DNA of 64,000 nucleotides, taken from contig NC_092680.1 of the NCBI RefSeq assembly GCF_964355755.1, forward strand, positions 12,191,001 through 12,255,000. Reading direction: 5' to 3'. A program made the position numbers and the translations under genes. This stretch comes from Antedon mediterranea. Taxonomy: Eukaryota; Echinodermata; Crinoidea; Comatulida; Antedonidae. This document shows, piece by piece, positions 48,783-59,000 of this stretch (within the stretch, counting starts at the first letter, position 1; the number at the start of each line of letters is the position of its first letter). Under the pieces are notes generated by a model, which saw only the letters and a list, made by a program, of their open reading frames with translations, did no database searches and was not told where the DNA came from.

Positions 48783-51700
48783 TTACACTCGACTTAGATA
48801 ATCAGCTCCTACATTTTCACTGCCTTTAATCGCCTCTATTCGGAACTTGTACGGTTGTAGAGCCAGGGCCCATCTCATAATTCGCCCATTGGACAATTTC
48901 GCTCGCTGCATAAACACAAGCGGCTGGTGATCAGTCTCCAACGTGAAGTTTCGTCCATATAAATAAGATTCAAACTTTCGTACACTCCAGACAATGGCTA
49001 AACATTCTTTTTCCATCACTGAATATGCTTTTTCTCGAGGAAGCAGTTTCTTGCTAGCGTACGCCACGGGAAACTTCACGTCACCATACTGCTGCATTAG
49101 AACCGCTCCCACTCCACATTCGGACGCATCTGTTCTCAAAATAAAATCTTTGTTTAAATTGGGAAGGCATAAAATTGGAGTACTATTTAATTTTCCCTTA
49201 AGTTTAACAAACGCACTTTCCTGGGCCTTCTCCCAACATATTCGGTTAGGTTCCCGATTCTTCGTTTTGTCGGTTAATGGACAAGCAATTACAGAGTAAT
49301 TAGGAATGAACTTCCTATAGTAGTTGGTCATCCCAAGGAATGACCGGAGTTGTTTCTTCCTTTCTGGCTGTTTGGCTGACAGGATGCTTTGCACTTTCTC
49401 CACCCTAGGTTTAACCTGTCCTTTCCCTACCACATGGCCAAGAAACTCGATTGTTTCATAACCAATGAAACATTTGCTCGGTCGAGCAGTTAGGTTGGCC
49501 CTGCGGAGACGTCCAAACAATTCAGACAAACATTTCATATGTTGATCCCAAGAAGCTGTGTGAATTAGAATGTCATCAATATAATTAAGTGTATTATCCA
49601 TTCCTTTGAGTAATTTTCTCATGATACGACTGAAAGTAGCTGGTGCATTGACTAAGCCGAACGGCATGACATTAAATTGAAACAAACCATCTGGTGTTAG
49701 AAAGGATGTTAAAGGTTTTGACGCTTCATCCATGGGAACTTGCCAATACCCTTTACTTAAATCTATCTTAGTAAAATAATGATCGTGGGCCAACCTTGTG
49801 AACAGTTCCTCTTGGTCCGAGATCGGTTCGGCGTCAAAAACTGTAACCTGATTAAGTTTCCGAAAGTCCACGCAGAATCGATTTGACCCATCCGGTTTCT
49901 TTACCAATACTATTGGTGATGCAAACGGTGCCCCTGAAGGCTCCACTACACCCAGATTTAACATCATATTTACCTCATCCTTAATGGTACCTCGCAACGC
50001 ATGTGGAAGTGGATAGGGCTTGGAACGGATTATATCCTCAGTTTCCAACTTGATTTCATGCTGCCCAAGTGTAGTCTTCCCCGGTAAATCCGTCAATACA
50101 TCTTTGTAGTTTCCGATGAGTCGGTGCACCTCATGCTTTAGGGTATCATCCAGGCTTTCGTTGATGCGAATGTCGGCTGTTGTTTCTTTTGCTAGTAAAG
50201 GGTGGAGCTGCAAAAGATTCTCATTAGATAGATGATAATTTTGGTTACTTGTAAATGTTTCATTAGGTTCGCATTCAATAACAGCGGTGCTAGCTAATTC
50301 AAGGATACCAGAAGGCTCGGATACCTCCAGAGCAGCACTAATGTCTGCGGTTCGCTCATAATACCTTTTCAAGAGATTGGCGTGAAATATTTTGAATTTC
50401 CCATTAATGTCAATTTGGTAGTCTAGATACCCACATTTCTTTACAACCTTAAAAGGACCTTTCCATTGAAGCAACAGTTTGTTTTTGTCTGTGGGTAGTA
50501 AAAGTAGTACCTTATCCCCAACCTCAAATTCCCGGGACTTACTCTTTTTGTCATAATATTGTTTATACCTGACCTTTGATTTTTGTAGATTCTTCTGAGC
50601 CATCTGACAGGTTTCATGTAATCGTTCCTGTAAATCCATAACGTACTGGTAGGTGGTTTTTGTTTCTGGTGTTTCAATTTCTTCGGTCCACAATTCCCTT
50701 AGGATGGACATGGGTCCTCGGACGGTACGGCCATATAAGAGTTCAAAAGGAGAAAAACCTAAACTTTCTTGTGAAGATTCCCTAACAGCAAACAGTAGTG
50801 GGTCAATGTATCGATCCCAATCAGTAGGCCTTTCGGCACACATACGTTTCAGCATTTGTTTGAGTGTTCCATTGAACCGTTCGACCAAACCATTACAAGC
50901 TGGGTGATATGGAGATGTCATTACCTGACGTATAGACAACAACTTACTAACTTGCTTCATGACTTCCGATGTAAATTGTGATCCCCTATCGGTAAGCATT
51001 TCTTTCGGGATACCAAGTCTAGAGAAAACACCAACCAAGGCCTCAGCAACCCGTTCAGCTTCAATACTTGGTAGAGGCACTGCCTCGGGATAACGAGTAG
51101 CAAAATCTATTATTGTGATTATATAACGATTACGACCTTTAGACATGGGGAAAATGGGACCAACTATATCAACGGCAATCCGTTCAAACGGCACCTCGAT
51201 CAAAGGCATGCTTCCTAGAGGCACTTTCGTAACTCTACCTTTTTGTACAGTTCTCTGACAAATGTCACAGGATCGACAATATCGAGTAATATCCGCAGTG
51301 ACCCCAGGCCACCAAAAAGTTGTCAACACTTTATCCGTCGTCTTTTTGACCCCTTGGTGTCCTCCTAATAATGTTTCATGGGCTTGGCGCATTACCTGGC
51401 GTCGATAGTCAGCTGGCACTACCAGTTGGGTAAACTTATCCCCGTGTTCAATATTAGGAGAGGAAAATTGCCTATATAATAGGTCTTTATGATAAATAAA
51501 CCTAGACGTGGCTTGTTTGTTACTCACAGTTGTAGTTTGCTTCTCTGCAAGATCCTTGAATTTTGCAAGGCTGACATCTTGTTGCTGAGCGGTCTTCATA
51601 GTTACCGCTGTGATGATTTGCTGGTGTATTTCTGTAGTTTTAAGTGTTCTGAATGGTTTATCCATATTGTTAGCTTGAGACCGGGTGACCACAGAACATC

Positions 51701-53138
51701 CTTCAAGATTCCGCTCTGCCCATGTGGGATCTGGATTTCCTGGTGCTCGTACTCCTGCAATATTACCTAATATCAAGTCATAAATAGGGTTATTCATACA
51801 TAGTGCATACGTATTTCCTGAAAAAAATGGTGTATTAACCTGTATTAATGCAACCGGTAGGTTGCGGACCGTGCCGTCAATCAGCACACAGGTTTTCTCC
51901 TTACCAGTAAGTTGTTCGGCTGATACCAGATCTTTCTTTACAACCACCCCACTACAGCCACTGTCACGAAGAACAGAGACGCAGCGTGACCCGACACAGC
52001 CTGTATAAACGGGCATTTTACTAATTGAATTATTTAGAGCCGCTGTCATAATTGGAAGACAGTGCCCACATTGAAGAGTGACCCTATCACCATCATCATT
52101 GATACAACATTGATTTAAAGATTCTGACATTTTTGTAACCATACTGGCACCCACATCGGGAATTTCTTTTTTGGCTTTACATTCGTGTTGTTTTGTACAT
52201 TTTTGGCAATCAGACTCTTTTTGTGGTGAAGTAGACAACCCAGCGCAACTGTTGGCGTCCTGTCTACAATTTCTGGCAATATGTCCTGTTTTTAAGCATC
52301 GGTAACATTTTGGAGGAGAGTTTGGTTTATACATAGTTGAAACTCTGCAATTTCTAGCTAAGTGACCTACACGATGGCATATAAAACAAGTTGGACTACG
52401 GAAACTAGAAGGGCTTTGTGCTGAGGATGTACTGGGAACATTATTAGAGGAAAGTTGAGGGGAATTCGGCTCCTTTTGTTTAAACTCTATTGGTTTACCA
52501 AATAACCCCCCACGGGCTTCCAAATATTGTTCAGCAATTTCAGCCATCGCTTGTATCGTTTTCGGTTGACGTTCCCTTAGGAACAAGGCAAGGTCCTTCC
52601 CACACCCATCAGTAAATTGCTCTCGCAGCAATAAATCTTTTAACCCTTGAAAGGTTTTCTCCCCCTCTGCTAGGTCAATCCACCTATCCAGATAATTGCT
52701 TAACCTTGCAGCGAACTGCAGTCCACTTTCCCCGTGTTTGGGCTTGGCTGTTCGTAACTTATGTCGAAATCCATCGGCGGTTAACTGAAACCGTTTTAGA
52801 AGAGCCAATTTCAACAGTTTGTAATCATTAGCTTCAGCTGAAGACAACCTGTAATAAACTTCGAGAGCTTTCCCAGTTAGTAGGGCACTTAAGTTAACCG
52901 GCCACTCACTTTCTTTCCACTCCTGACTAGTCGCATACCGTTCAAACCTTTTCAGATAGGCATCTAGGTCATCTGTTCGGTCATGGAAAGGGGGTAATTT
53001 AGGTTTACTGGCCTTAACCCGTGACTCAGGATTGGGCAATACTCTACCACCTGGCCGTGCCCGATTCTTTTCTTGCTCTAATTGGATTTCTAACCTTCGC
53101 ATTTCTATGAGATAGGCCTGATTTTCAGCTTCTTTCAC
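48783..53138 (-). CDS. Gag-Pol polyprotein, order Gag-PR-IN-RT-RNase H
   Basis: 1451-residue uninterrupted frame. It contains a gag capsid-like region (about 45-210); two CCHC knuckles (about 251-264 CFICHRVGHLARNC and 277-290 CYRCLKTGHIARNC); an aspartic protease with DSG at Asp392; an integrase zinc domain (H-H-C-C, about 587-627); an integrase core with Asp657, Asp717 and Glu753 (D-D-35-E); reverse transcriptase with KIDLSKGYWQVP, FGLVNAPATF and YIDD at 1186-1189; and RNase H with DAS at Asp1337, MEKECLAIVW and TDHQPL. Integrase before reverse transcriptase is the Gmr1 arrangement rather than the usual Ty3/gypsy order. All key residues are present, so activity is plausible. The first residues of gag lie in another frame (next entry); this frame's reported start codon is not a natural start. 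Confidence 0.95.
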   Translation of the reverse strand: MKEAENQAYLIEMRRLEIQLEQEKNRARPGGRVLPNPESRVKASKPKLPPFHDRTDDLDAYLKRFERYATSQEWKESEWPVNLSALLTGKALEVYYRLSSAEANDYKLLKLALLKRFQLTADGFRHKLRTAKPKHGESGLQFAARLSNYLDRWIDLAEGEKTFQGLKDLLLREQFTDGCGKDLALFLRERQPKTIQAMAEIAEQYLEARGGLFGKPIEFKQKEPNSPQLSSNNVPSTSSAQSPSSFRSPTCFICHRVGHLARNCRVSTMYKPNSPPKCYRCLKTGHIARNCRQDANSCAGLSTSPQKESDCQKCTKQHECKAKKEIPDVGASMVTKMSESLNQCCINDDGDRVTLQCGHCLPIMTAALNNSISKMPVYTGCVGSRCVSVLRDSGCSGVVVKKDLVSAEQLTGKEKTCVLIDGTVRNLPVALIQVNTPFFSGNTYALCMNNPIYDLILGNIAGVRAPGNPDPTWAERNLEGCSVVTRSQANNMDKPFRTLKTTEIHQQIITAVTMKTAQQQDVSLAKFKDLAEKQTTTVSNKQATSRFIYHKDLLYRQFSSPNIEHGDKFTQLVVPADYRRQVMRQAHETLLGGHQGVKKTTDKVLTTFWWPGVTADITRYCRSCDICQRTVQKGRVTKVPLGSMPLIEVPFERIAVDIVGPIFPMSKGRNRYIITIIDFATRYPEAVPLPSIEAERVAEALVGVFSRLGIPKEMLTDRGSQFTSEVMKQVSKLLSIRQVMTSPYHPACNGLVERFNGTLKQMLKRMCAERPTDWDRYIDPLLFAVRESSQESLGFSPFELLYGRTVRGPMSILRELWTEEIETPETKTTYQYVMDLQERLHETCQMAQKNLQKSKVRYKQYYDKKSKSREFEVGDKVLLLLPTDKNKLLLQWKGPFKVVKKCGYLDYQIDINGKFKIFHANLLKRYYERTADISAALEVSEPSGILELASTAVIECEPNETFTSNQNYHLSNENLLQLHPLLAKETTADIRINESLDDTLKHEVHRLIGNYKDVLTDLPGKTTLGQHEIKLETEDIIRSKPYPLPHALRGTIKDEVNMMLNLGVVEPSGAPFASPIVLVKKPDGSNRFCVDFRKLNQVTVFDAEPISDQEELFTRLAHDHYFTKIDLSKGYWQVPMDEASKPLTSFLTPDGLFQFNVMPFGLVNAPATFSRIMRKLLKGMDNTLNYIDDILIHTASWDQHMKCLSELFGRLRRANLTARPSKCFIGYETIEFLGHVVGKGQVKPRVEKVQSILSAKQPERKKQLRSFLGMTNYYRKFIPNYSVIACPLTDKTKNREPNRICWEKAQESAFVKLKGKLNSTPILCLPNLNKDFILRTDASECGVGAVLMQQYGDVKFPVAYASKKLLPREKAYSVMEKECLAIVWSVRKFESYLYGRNFTLETDHQPLVFMQRAKLSNGRIMRWALALQPYKFRIEAIKGSENVGADYLSRV

Positions 53139-53146
53139 TCTTTCAT

Positions 53147-53428
53147 TTACTCTCTCTTTTTCTTCACTCGCTCTTTTCTCTCTGCTTCGTCCCTCTCTAG
53201 CACCTCTCTTCTCTCTCTCTCTTCCTTTTCTAGTACCTCTCTTCTCTCTCTCTCTTCCTTGTCTCTGTTTCGCTCTTTTTCTTCTCTCTCCCTGTTTCTT
53301 TCTTCTCTCTCTAGTGCTCTCTCTTCTCTCTCTCTGGCAGCTTCCTCTCTCTTTTCCACAAACTCTCTTAATTCCACTCCATCTAACCCCAACGCTTTTC
53401 CTGCGTCAACAATTTTAGTGAGATCCAT
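53147..53428 (-). CDS. N-terminal Gag segment, charged coiled coil
   Basis: 93 residues starting MDLTKIVDAGKALGLDG, about 150 bp after the primer site, then a Glu/Arg-rich stretch likely to form a long charged helix. The frame ends at 53147. The following 1451-residue frame can be traced upstream (...ERVNERVKEAENQ) to overlap this end, so moving from one to the other needs a -1 shift in the A/G-rich overlap at about 53147-53180. Either a programmed frameshift or a single indel in a low-complexity stretch would do. The best reading is that this is the real gag start. Confidence 0.7.
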   Translation of the reverse strand: MDLTKIVDAGKALGLDGVELREFVEKREEAAREREERALEREERNREREEKERNRDKEERERREVLEKEERERREVLERDEAERKERVKKKRE

Positions 53429-53575
53429 TTCTTAAGAAAAAAAAAATATATATATATATATATGTATAAGTATCCAATATAAGTATACAGTATGTCAATA
53501 ATATGACAAATAGACAATCCAATCAATTACGTACAATTGTTTCATCTACCGATGTTCACGCTAAGTTACAAAGTT

Positions 53576-53592
53576 TCCCGGACGAGCCCCCA
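53576..53592 (-). other. Primer binding site, tRNA-Pro type
   Basis: On the minus strand, four bases after the 5' LTR, TGGGGGCTCGTCCGGGA occurs. It equals the first 17 bases of the tRNA-Pro primer site familiar from murine leukaemia virus; base 18 differs. This would prime minus-strand DNA synthesis. Confidence 0.8.
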
Positions 53593-53596
53593 TAAA

Positions 53597-54891
53597 TGTC
53601 ACACAGCCGCAATTACGGCTCTTTCGGACATGTAATATCTGGTAACCACCGGTAAACAACGGTAAATAGCCACAACTGTACACATATAAATGTAAAAAGT
53701 AAATTTAATAATAATCTTTGACAAACAATTCTTCCTTCTATAATCCAAACCCCACCTAAAAAAAAACGCCCCAAAAAAACCCAAGCAATTCTCAACCAAT
53801 GATACAGTACCCCTATTCCCACACAATTTATACACTTTCCCAAATTCCCAATCCTTCCAGACAAAATATCGACAATCTTCTTATTGTCAGATATAAATCC
53901 CAGAAACCCCCCTTCCAAATACAATAATATCACAAGATGAATAATACAATAATAAATGTCCACAATATCGTTCCTTCTTGCCTTTTCTCCTACGCTGACA
54001 CAAAACAAATTCGAAAGATAAAAGTTAAAACGATTCCGCAACTAAACAACTCCTCTGCTCCCGTTCTGCTTGTATTCCCAATTATACTTCTTCTCAACCT
54101 GCAACTATCTTCTGACATATAAATAAATGAAATATAAAGTTAAAAATGTTTCTTGAGGTCCTTCTGCACTGCAATCCGCTCCCCGATCAATTATTTCTTT
54201 CTCCTTTTCCACGTAACATAATATCAGTATCAATAAAGTCAGTCTTCGATACTTTCAACAAAAGCTTTCTTTAAAAGCAATTAATTCTGCTATTTCCAAC
54301 AGTTATTATTCGATTTATTAACTTCATGTATCTCACTTTATTTCATTTCTGCTCCAGCTCTAGATCACCATAATTATTTCCAACTCACAATTTATTAACT
54401 TCATGTATATCACCTTATTTCGTTTCTGCTTCAGCTCTATATCACCATAATTATTTCCAACTCACAATTTACTAACTTCATGTAGATCACCTTATTTCCT
54501 TTCCGCTTCAGCTCTATATCACCATACTTCTTTCCAACCCACAATTTATTAACTTCATATATACCACTTTACTTCCTTTCTGCTTCAACATAACATAACC
54601 CTCCTTCTCTGTCTCCTCTCAATTTTCATCTCCTTCTCAAACTTCCCTCAATTGCACACATACCACCACCTTATCCTTCTCAACCAATCAGCAACTCACA
54701 CACCAACTCAACTCTTACACCTCTCCTCCAATCAGCAACCTCCACACACTCCTTCTCTGCACACTAACACTCTGCTCCACTGGCTTCAAACAATAGTTTC
54801 CTAAAACAAAAGAAAGGTTCAAATAATGAAAACAAAAGGAAAAGTAAGAATAACTTGCACAATAAATACGAAACTTATGTCACTTGTGACA
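53597..54891 (-). repeat. 5' LTR of the Gmr1-like element
   Basis: 1295 bp copy of 47439-48733, offset 6158 bp. Differences seen: one C/A near the start (CCACCACTG versus CCACAACTG), two in the C-rich run near 53768-53773, and one in ATAAATGCAAT versus ATAAATGAAAT. The 77 bp tandem units are at about 54319-54588. This copy should carry the active promoter. Confidence 0.93.
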
Positions 54892-55030
54892 GGGAGAGAT
54901 AGATCAGCGAGAGAGAGATAGATCAGCGAGAGAGAGATAGATCAGCGAGAGAGAGATAGATCAGCGAGAGAGAGATAGATCAGCGAGAGAGAGATAGATC
55001 AGCGAGAGAGAGATAGATCAGAGAGGGAGC
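54892..55030. repeat. GA-rich satellite, continuation after the retrotransposon
   Basis: Seven to eight units of the GATAGATCAGCGAGAGAGA type, the same phase and orientation as 24227-47438. They are split from it only by the LTR element and its GGGAG duplication. The array ends at about 55030 (GAGAGGGAGCGCACAATG). Confidence 0.93.
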
Positions 55031-56059
55031 GCACAATGCAACTTTTCAATGCTAATCAGCGGCGGCCGATCAGCATATCGCGATGCAACCTGTTTTTTGG
55101 GTGCAATTATGCTGATTTCAGATGCACTCGCGTCGATTGAAGAATTTTCAGCAGTTAGGTAATCACTGGCATTCAGCCTCTTTCACTAATTTTATAAATA
55201 AACCCATCCGGACGCGGTGTTTTTTTAAATTTTTAAATTCATCTGTATTGATCTGATCGTTAAAACAGACTGTTTGTAGAAAGGTAAGGCTATAAGCTAG
55301 GTACTTTTATTACATTTTATTATCCTAACATAAATTTTTATTGCATAACCAAGTGCCTTAATCCCTGTACTAAAGTACAGAGATTTTTTGTTTTAAATGG
55401 CCAAAATAAAAAAATACCACCATAAAATGATTGTGGCCTAGCCTAGCCTAGGCCTAGGCCTAGGCCTAGCCTAGAGGCCCCTAGTTAGGCTTAGGCCTAC
55501 TAGCCTAGGCCCTAGAGGGCTAGGTCTAGGCCTAGCTAGGCTAGGCCTAGGCCTAGCTAGCTAGCTAGAGGCCTAACAATAATTAATAAGCCCTCCTAGC
55601 TAGGCTAGGTCCTAGCTAGCTTAGCTAGGCCTAGCCTAGGAGGCATAGCCTACCTAGCTAGGCCTAGGCCTGCGTATTAAAGTATTATTATAGGCCTAGG
55701 CCTAGATAGGGTAGGAACTAAACCTACCTCCTTGGGCCAGGCTATAGGGCCTACTAGCCTGGTCTACCTAGCTAGGCCTAGGCTAGGTTAATAATAGTTT
55801 AGGCCTAGCCTAGTTGGCTGAATCTGTCTGTAGCCTAGATAGGAGGTTAGGTGTAGGCCTATGTCATGTATAGGCCTAGTCTCTAGCTAGGCCTATCAAT
55901 CATACCACACTAGCTAGGTTAGAGTAGGCCCCTAGGCCTAGCATAAAGGAGAGGGTATTAAAAGTTGGACCACAGTAGGCCCTTCTCGTTAGCAAGTATA
56001 TGCTACCCCTGGCTTCAGTGCTTTTTTTTTCTTCAAAAAATGTATCATTTGTTCCACAG
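55031..56059 (+). other. Upstream region of the zinc-finger gene; possible 5' UTR exon and TAGGCC-rich intron
   Basis: Unique GC-richer sequence at 55031-55150 could be promoter. A strong donor (GAAAG/GTAAGG) at 55283/55284 may end a non-coding first exon. 55360-55402 holds a hairpin-like motif (CCTGTACTAAAGTACAG then T run). 55437-55960 is packed with TAGGCC/CTAGGC words, low-complexity DNA also seen at 15.3-16.0 and 20.3-20.7 kb. No coding frame was found. Confidence 0.45.
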
Positions 56060-56094
56060 ATTATTTCAAAATGGACCGTTTTTGTAATTCACCC
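56060..56094 (+). CDS. Zinc-finger gene, first coding exon
   Basis: Acceptor GTTCCACAG, ATG at 56071 in a fair context (AAAATGG), donor CCC/GTAAGT. It encodes MDRFCNSP. The acceptor implies an untranslated exon upstream, possibly ending at 55283. Confidence 0.5.
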
Positions 56095-59000
56095 GTAAGT
56101 AAACAATTCATTTACCTAAATTTACCTGAATCCAGGATGATTTATTCCAGGTTTGGTGGAGCGATTCAACTCGCTTTGTATACTGAAACATCCAGATTTT
56201 ATGCTGGACCAAATGGTTGTTGTCAGTTGTTGGTATTTTAAGTTTATAAAATGTTATCGCTAAAGCAGACTTTTTATAAAATGTACGTCATTACTAATCT
56301 AATCTCCTAAATGAGCTGACATGTCCCGTACTGATAATGCTCCTTGGCTGAATCACAAATGTAATAATCCATTTATCTAGAGCTTATCTTAGTCATGGAA
56401 TTCAACTTTTTCAAGTACAGTATATAAAAGTAAGGTTAAGCCTTAGAAAAGTAATAATAATACTGCACTATGTAATAATAGTTACGGATAACTTTAGTTT
56501 AATTATTTGTAACAAATATACAATAATAATAACATTATTTTTTTATAGCAACCTGATGAATTAACTGAAAGCGATTTTTTTTAATCATGAAGACTGGTAA
56601 GTATAGTTAGAAATTTATTGATAAATTACTCCATTTTTACATCCATGACAAATTTAGATGGTAAGTATTTTATTTTTAATTCCAATATTGTATCTTCGTT
56701 GGTACAGCCTTCTTGAAAAATGACATGTTATAAACAAACCTTTATTCATTTTTATTCATAATGATAAAAAAGTAAGGGTTTGAAATGATTTTTTTAATTA
56801 TTTGCTTTAATGAAATAAAAGAGGTTAATAATTAGAGCCTGTATTTGTTTTTCAAAGTAAAAATTAACTAACAATATTTGTTTAATTTTATTATTAGTAG
56901 CAAAGAAGACTACATGTCTGACAAAGTGTAAGTATCCAATTTGAGAATAAATCGGTTGTGTTTGTATGAACCACGACATCCAGATTACTGATCTTGCGCT
57001 GATGGCTAGGGTTTAATTTGAGCCTACCTTGCAAATTTTAATATTAATCGGTTCAATAATTAACCAGTTAGTTAACTCGGGTGATTTGTTATCTGTGATA
57101 AACCATTTTTGCCATAAATTTACAATTTTGTTTTATTTTGACGTAATTATTTATACTTTATTATTCACACCATACAATTCAAACTTATTTTTGTTAAAAA
57201 ATAAATACTTGAAATTATTTTGTTAACGAAGAATAGGATATATACTGTTGTTTATTTACCTAAAGCCAAACATCTATTCTAATTTGTGCAAACATACATG
57301 CTTATATAATTTCTATATTATTTCATAGTAGGTCTATAAATAGTTTTTTTTTTCGACTTTTATTTTAATACACCTACAATATTTGTGTGTACTTTGTGAA
57401 CTATTAATAGAAGTGAGGATGGAGAATTTGAGAAGAAAGAAAATAAGGAAGAGGAAAACATGGAGGAGGAAGAAAATGAGAAAGAAGACGAGGAAGAAGA
57501 AATGGAGGAAGAGGAAAACATGGAGGAGGAGGAGGAGATGGAGGAGGAGGAGGAGGAGGAAGAAGAAGAAGAAGAAAGCGAGAAAGAAGACGAGGAAAAA
57601 GAAGAGGAGGTAGTTGAGATGTAAGTTATGAACTGTTTTGTATTTAGACATTCTAGAATGAACATAGTTTATCATTTTCTAAAATTTACCAGTATTATTT
57701 TTCTAGATTGAGCTTATTATGTAGCAAAACATATACTATTGAGCATCCTTATTTGTGTTAACTTTAGTTATTACTATAACCATAACAATATTTTTTTAAT
57801 TTGTTTAGGTATAGTGATTTTCAAAAGAAGGGAAAAAAGTAAATATAATATTTTTTGACTAATACTGTAATTAAAATAAACAGCCAATGGATCACTTAGG
57901 CCCTAAATGCTATGTTATTAAATAATGTAAAAATAAAAATACGGTAGTTATATACAGTTAACATGAAATATTATATTACTTTATCAGTACTTTTCCTTTA
58001 ATACCTATGTGTTGTATTTTGTTTTTATTAGGAAGGACATAGAAAAGAAGAAAGCTGTAAGGGAAAGTAGCATATTGAATATACTTTTGTACTTAATTTG
58101 AAGTAAAATATTAACTTAAACTTTGTTTCCTCATTTTTTTTATTATCAATTTAGCTAGATTAAATTTTCCCTGTAGATTAGCATCAAAAATCTAATTACC
58201 GTAGATAGTTGTAGTTTACATCTGTGGTTACTGAAGTCTTAAATTATTTAACTTCATTAAAATAGTTTTTTTTATTGAATACAAATAATATAAAATTTTA
58301 TATTTTGATATTGGTTGTTGATAATGAATAGACCTTAAAGCATTCATTCAAAATAGTCATGGTTTATTATTGCCTACAGAACAGAAAATTGTTAACATGC
58401 ATTCTGTGTGGCCGCATAAGCAGGTACCTTGCCAGCCATCTGGAAAAGGCCCACAAAATAATAAATAGAGAAATAATTAAAAACATGGTTGCTGATGCTA
58501 GAAAAAGGTGAGTACTTCATTCATTATGAACAATTTTTTTCATGTGGTTACCAGCTAAATTATAAATAACATATTGTTAAGTATAACATGGAGTTTCTTC
58601 AGCTAAATATAATAAATTACATATTTTTATTTATCTTAGTTTTGTTTGCAGTTTCTTTTTTATAGAATATTTTACTAGTTAACTCTACCAATACTGGAAA
58701 CCGAAAACTGCACTTGTAATGTATTGAAAACCAAACATTCTCAATGGTTTCTATTTTTGGGTGAATTGAATACTGTGATTGGATTATTGAAAAATGATAA
58801 ACAGTTTTGTATGTTTTATCTAGTTATCATGAGTGTATCATTTAAAGTTTTCTAGATACTAATGATAAAGGGGGAAAAAAAAAGCCAGACATTCCTGCAG
58901 TGTGCCTGGATGTTCGGCTAAAAACCTGGCAAGGTATGACATGCATCTGCAAAGGAAGCATAAATTCCCTGTAAGTTAAAATTCTTTCAACTTTAGCAGA

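Larger units (their letters stand above)
47439..54891 (-). mobile_element. Full-length Gmr1-like Ty3/gypsy LTR retrotransposon
   Basis: 7453 bp element on the minus strand: 5' LTR 53597-54891, tRNA-Pro-type primer site, gag-pol reading frames 53428-48783, polypurine tract, 3' LTR 47439-48733. GGGAG flanks both ends (47434-47438 and 54892-54896), and GA-rich satellite lies on both sides, so it inserted into that array. The LTRs are each 1295 bp with about four substitutions between them by eye. In pol the integrase lies before the reverse transcriptase/RNase H, the order known from the Gmr1 group of deuterostome Ty3/gypsy elements. A long intact pol frame and near-identical LTRs mark a young insertion. 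Confidence 0.95.

Noticed and set aside
48994-51770. Plus-strand open frames opposite gag-pol (48994-49299, 50653-50907, 51489-51770)
   Set aside because: Antisense shadows of an intact, recognisable polyprotein.
56639-56662. 3 bp microexon (ATG) between AAATTTAG and GTAAGT
   Set aside because: Adding it would give a stop at the junction with the next exon, and skipping it keeps phase.
57334-57675. Antisense Leu/Phe- and Ser-rich frames opposite the Glu-rich exon
   Set aside because: Shadows of GAG/GAA codons; no splice or start support, while the sense exon fits its neighbours in phase.
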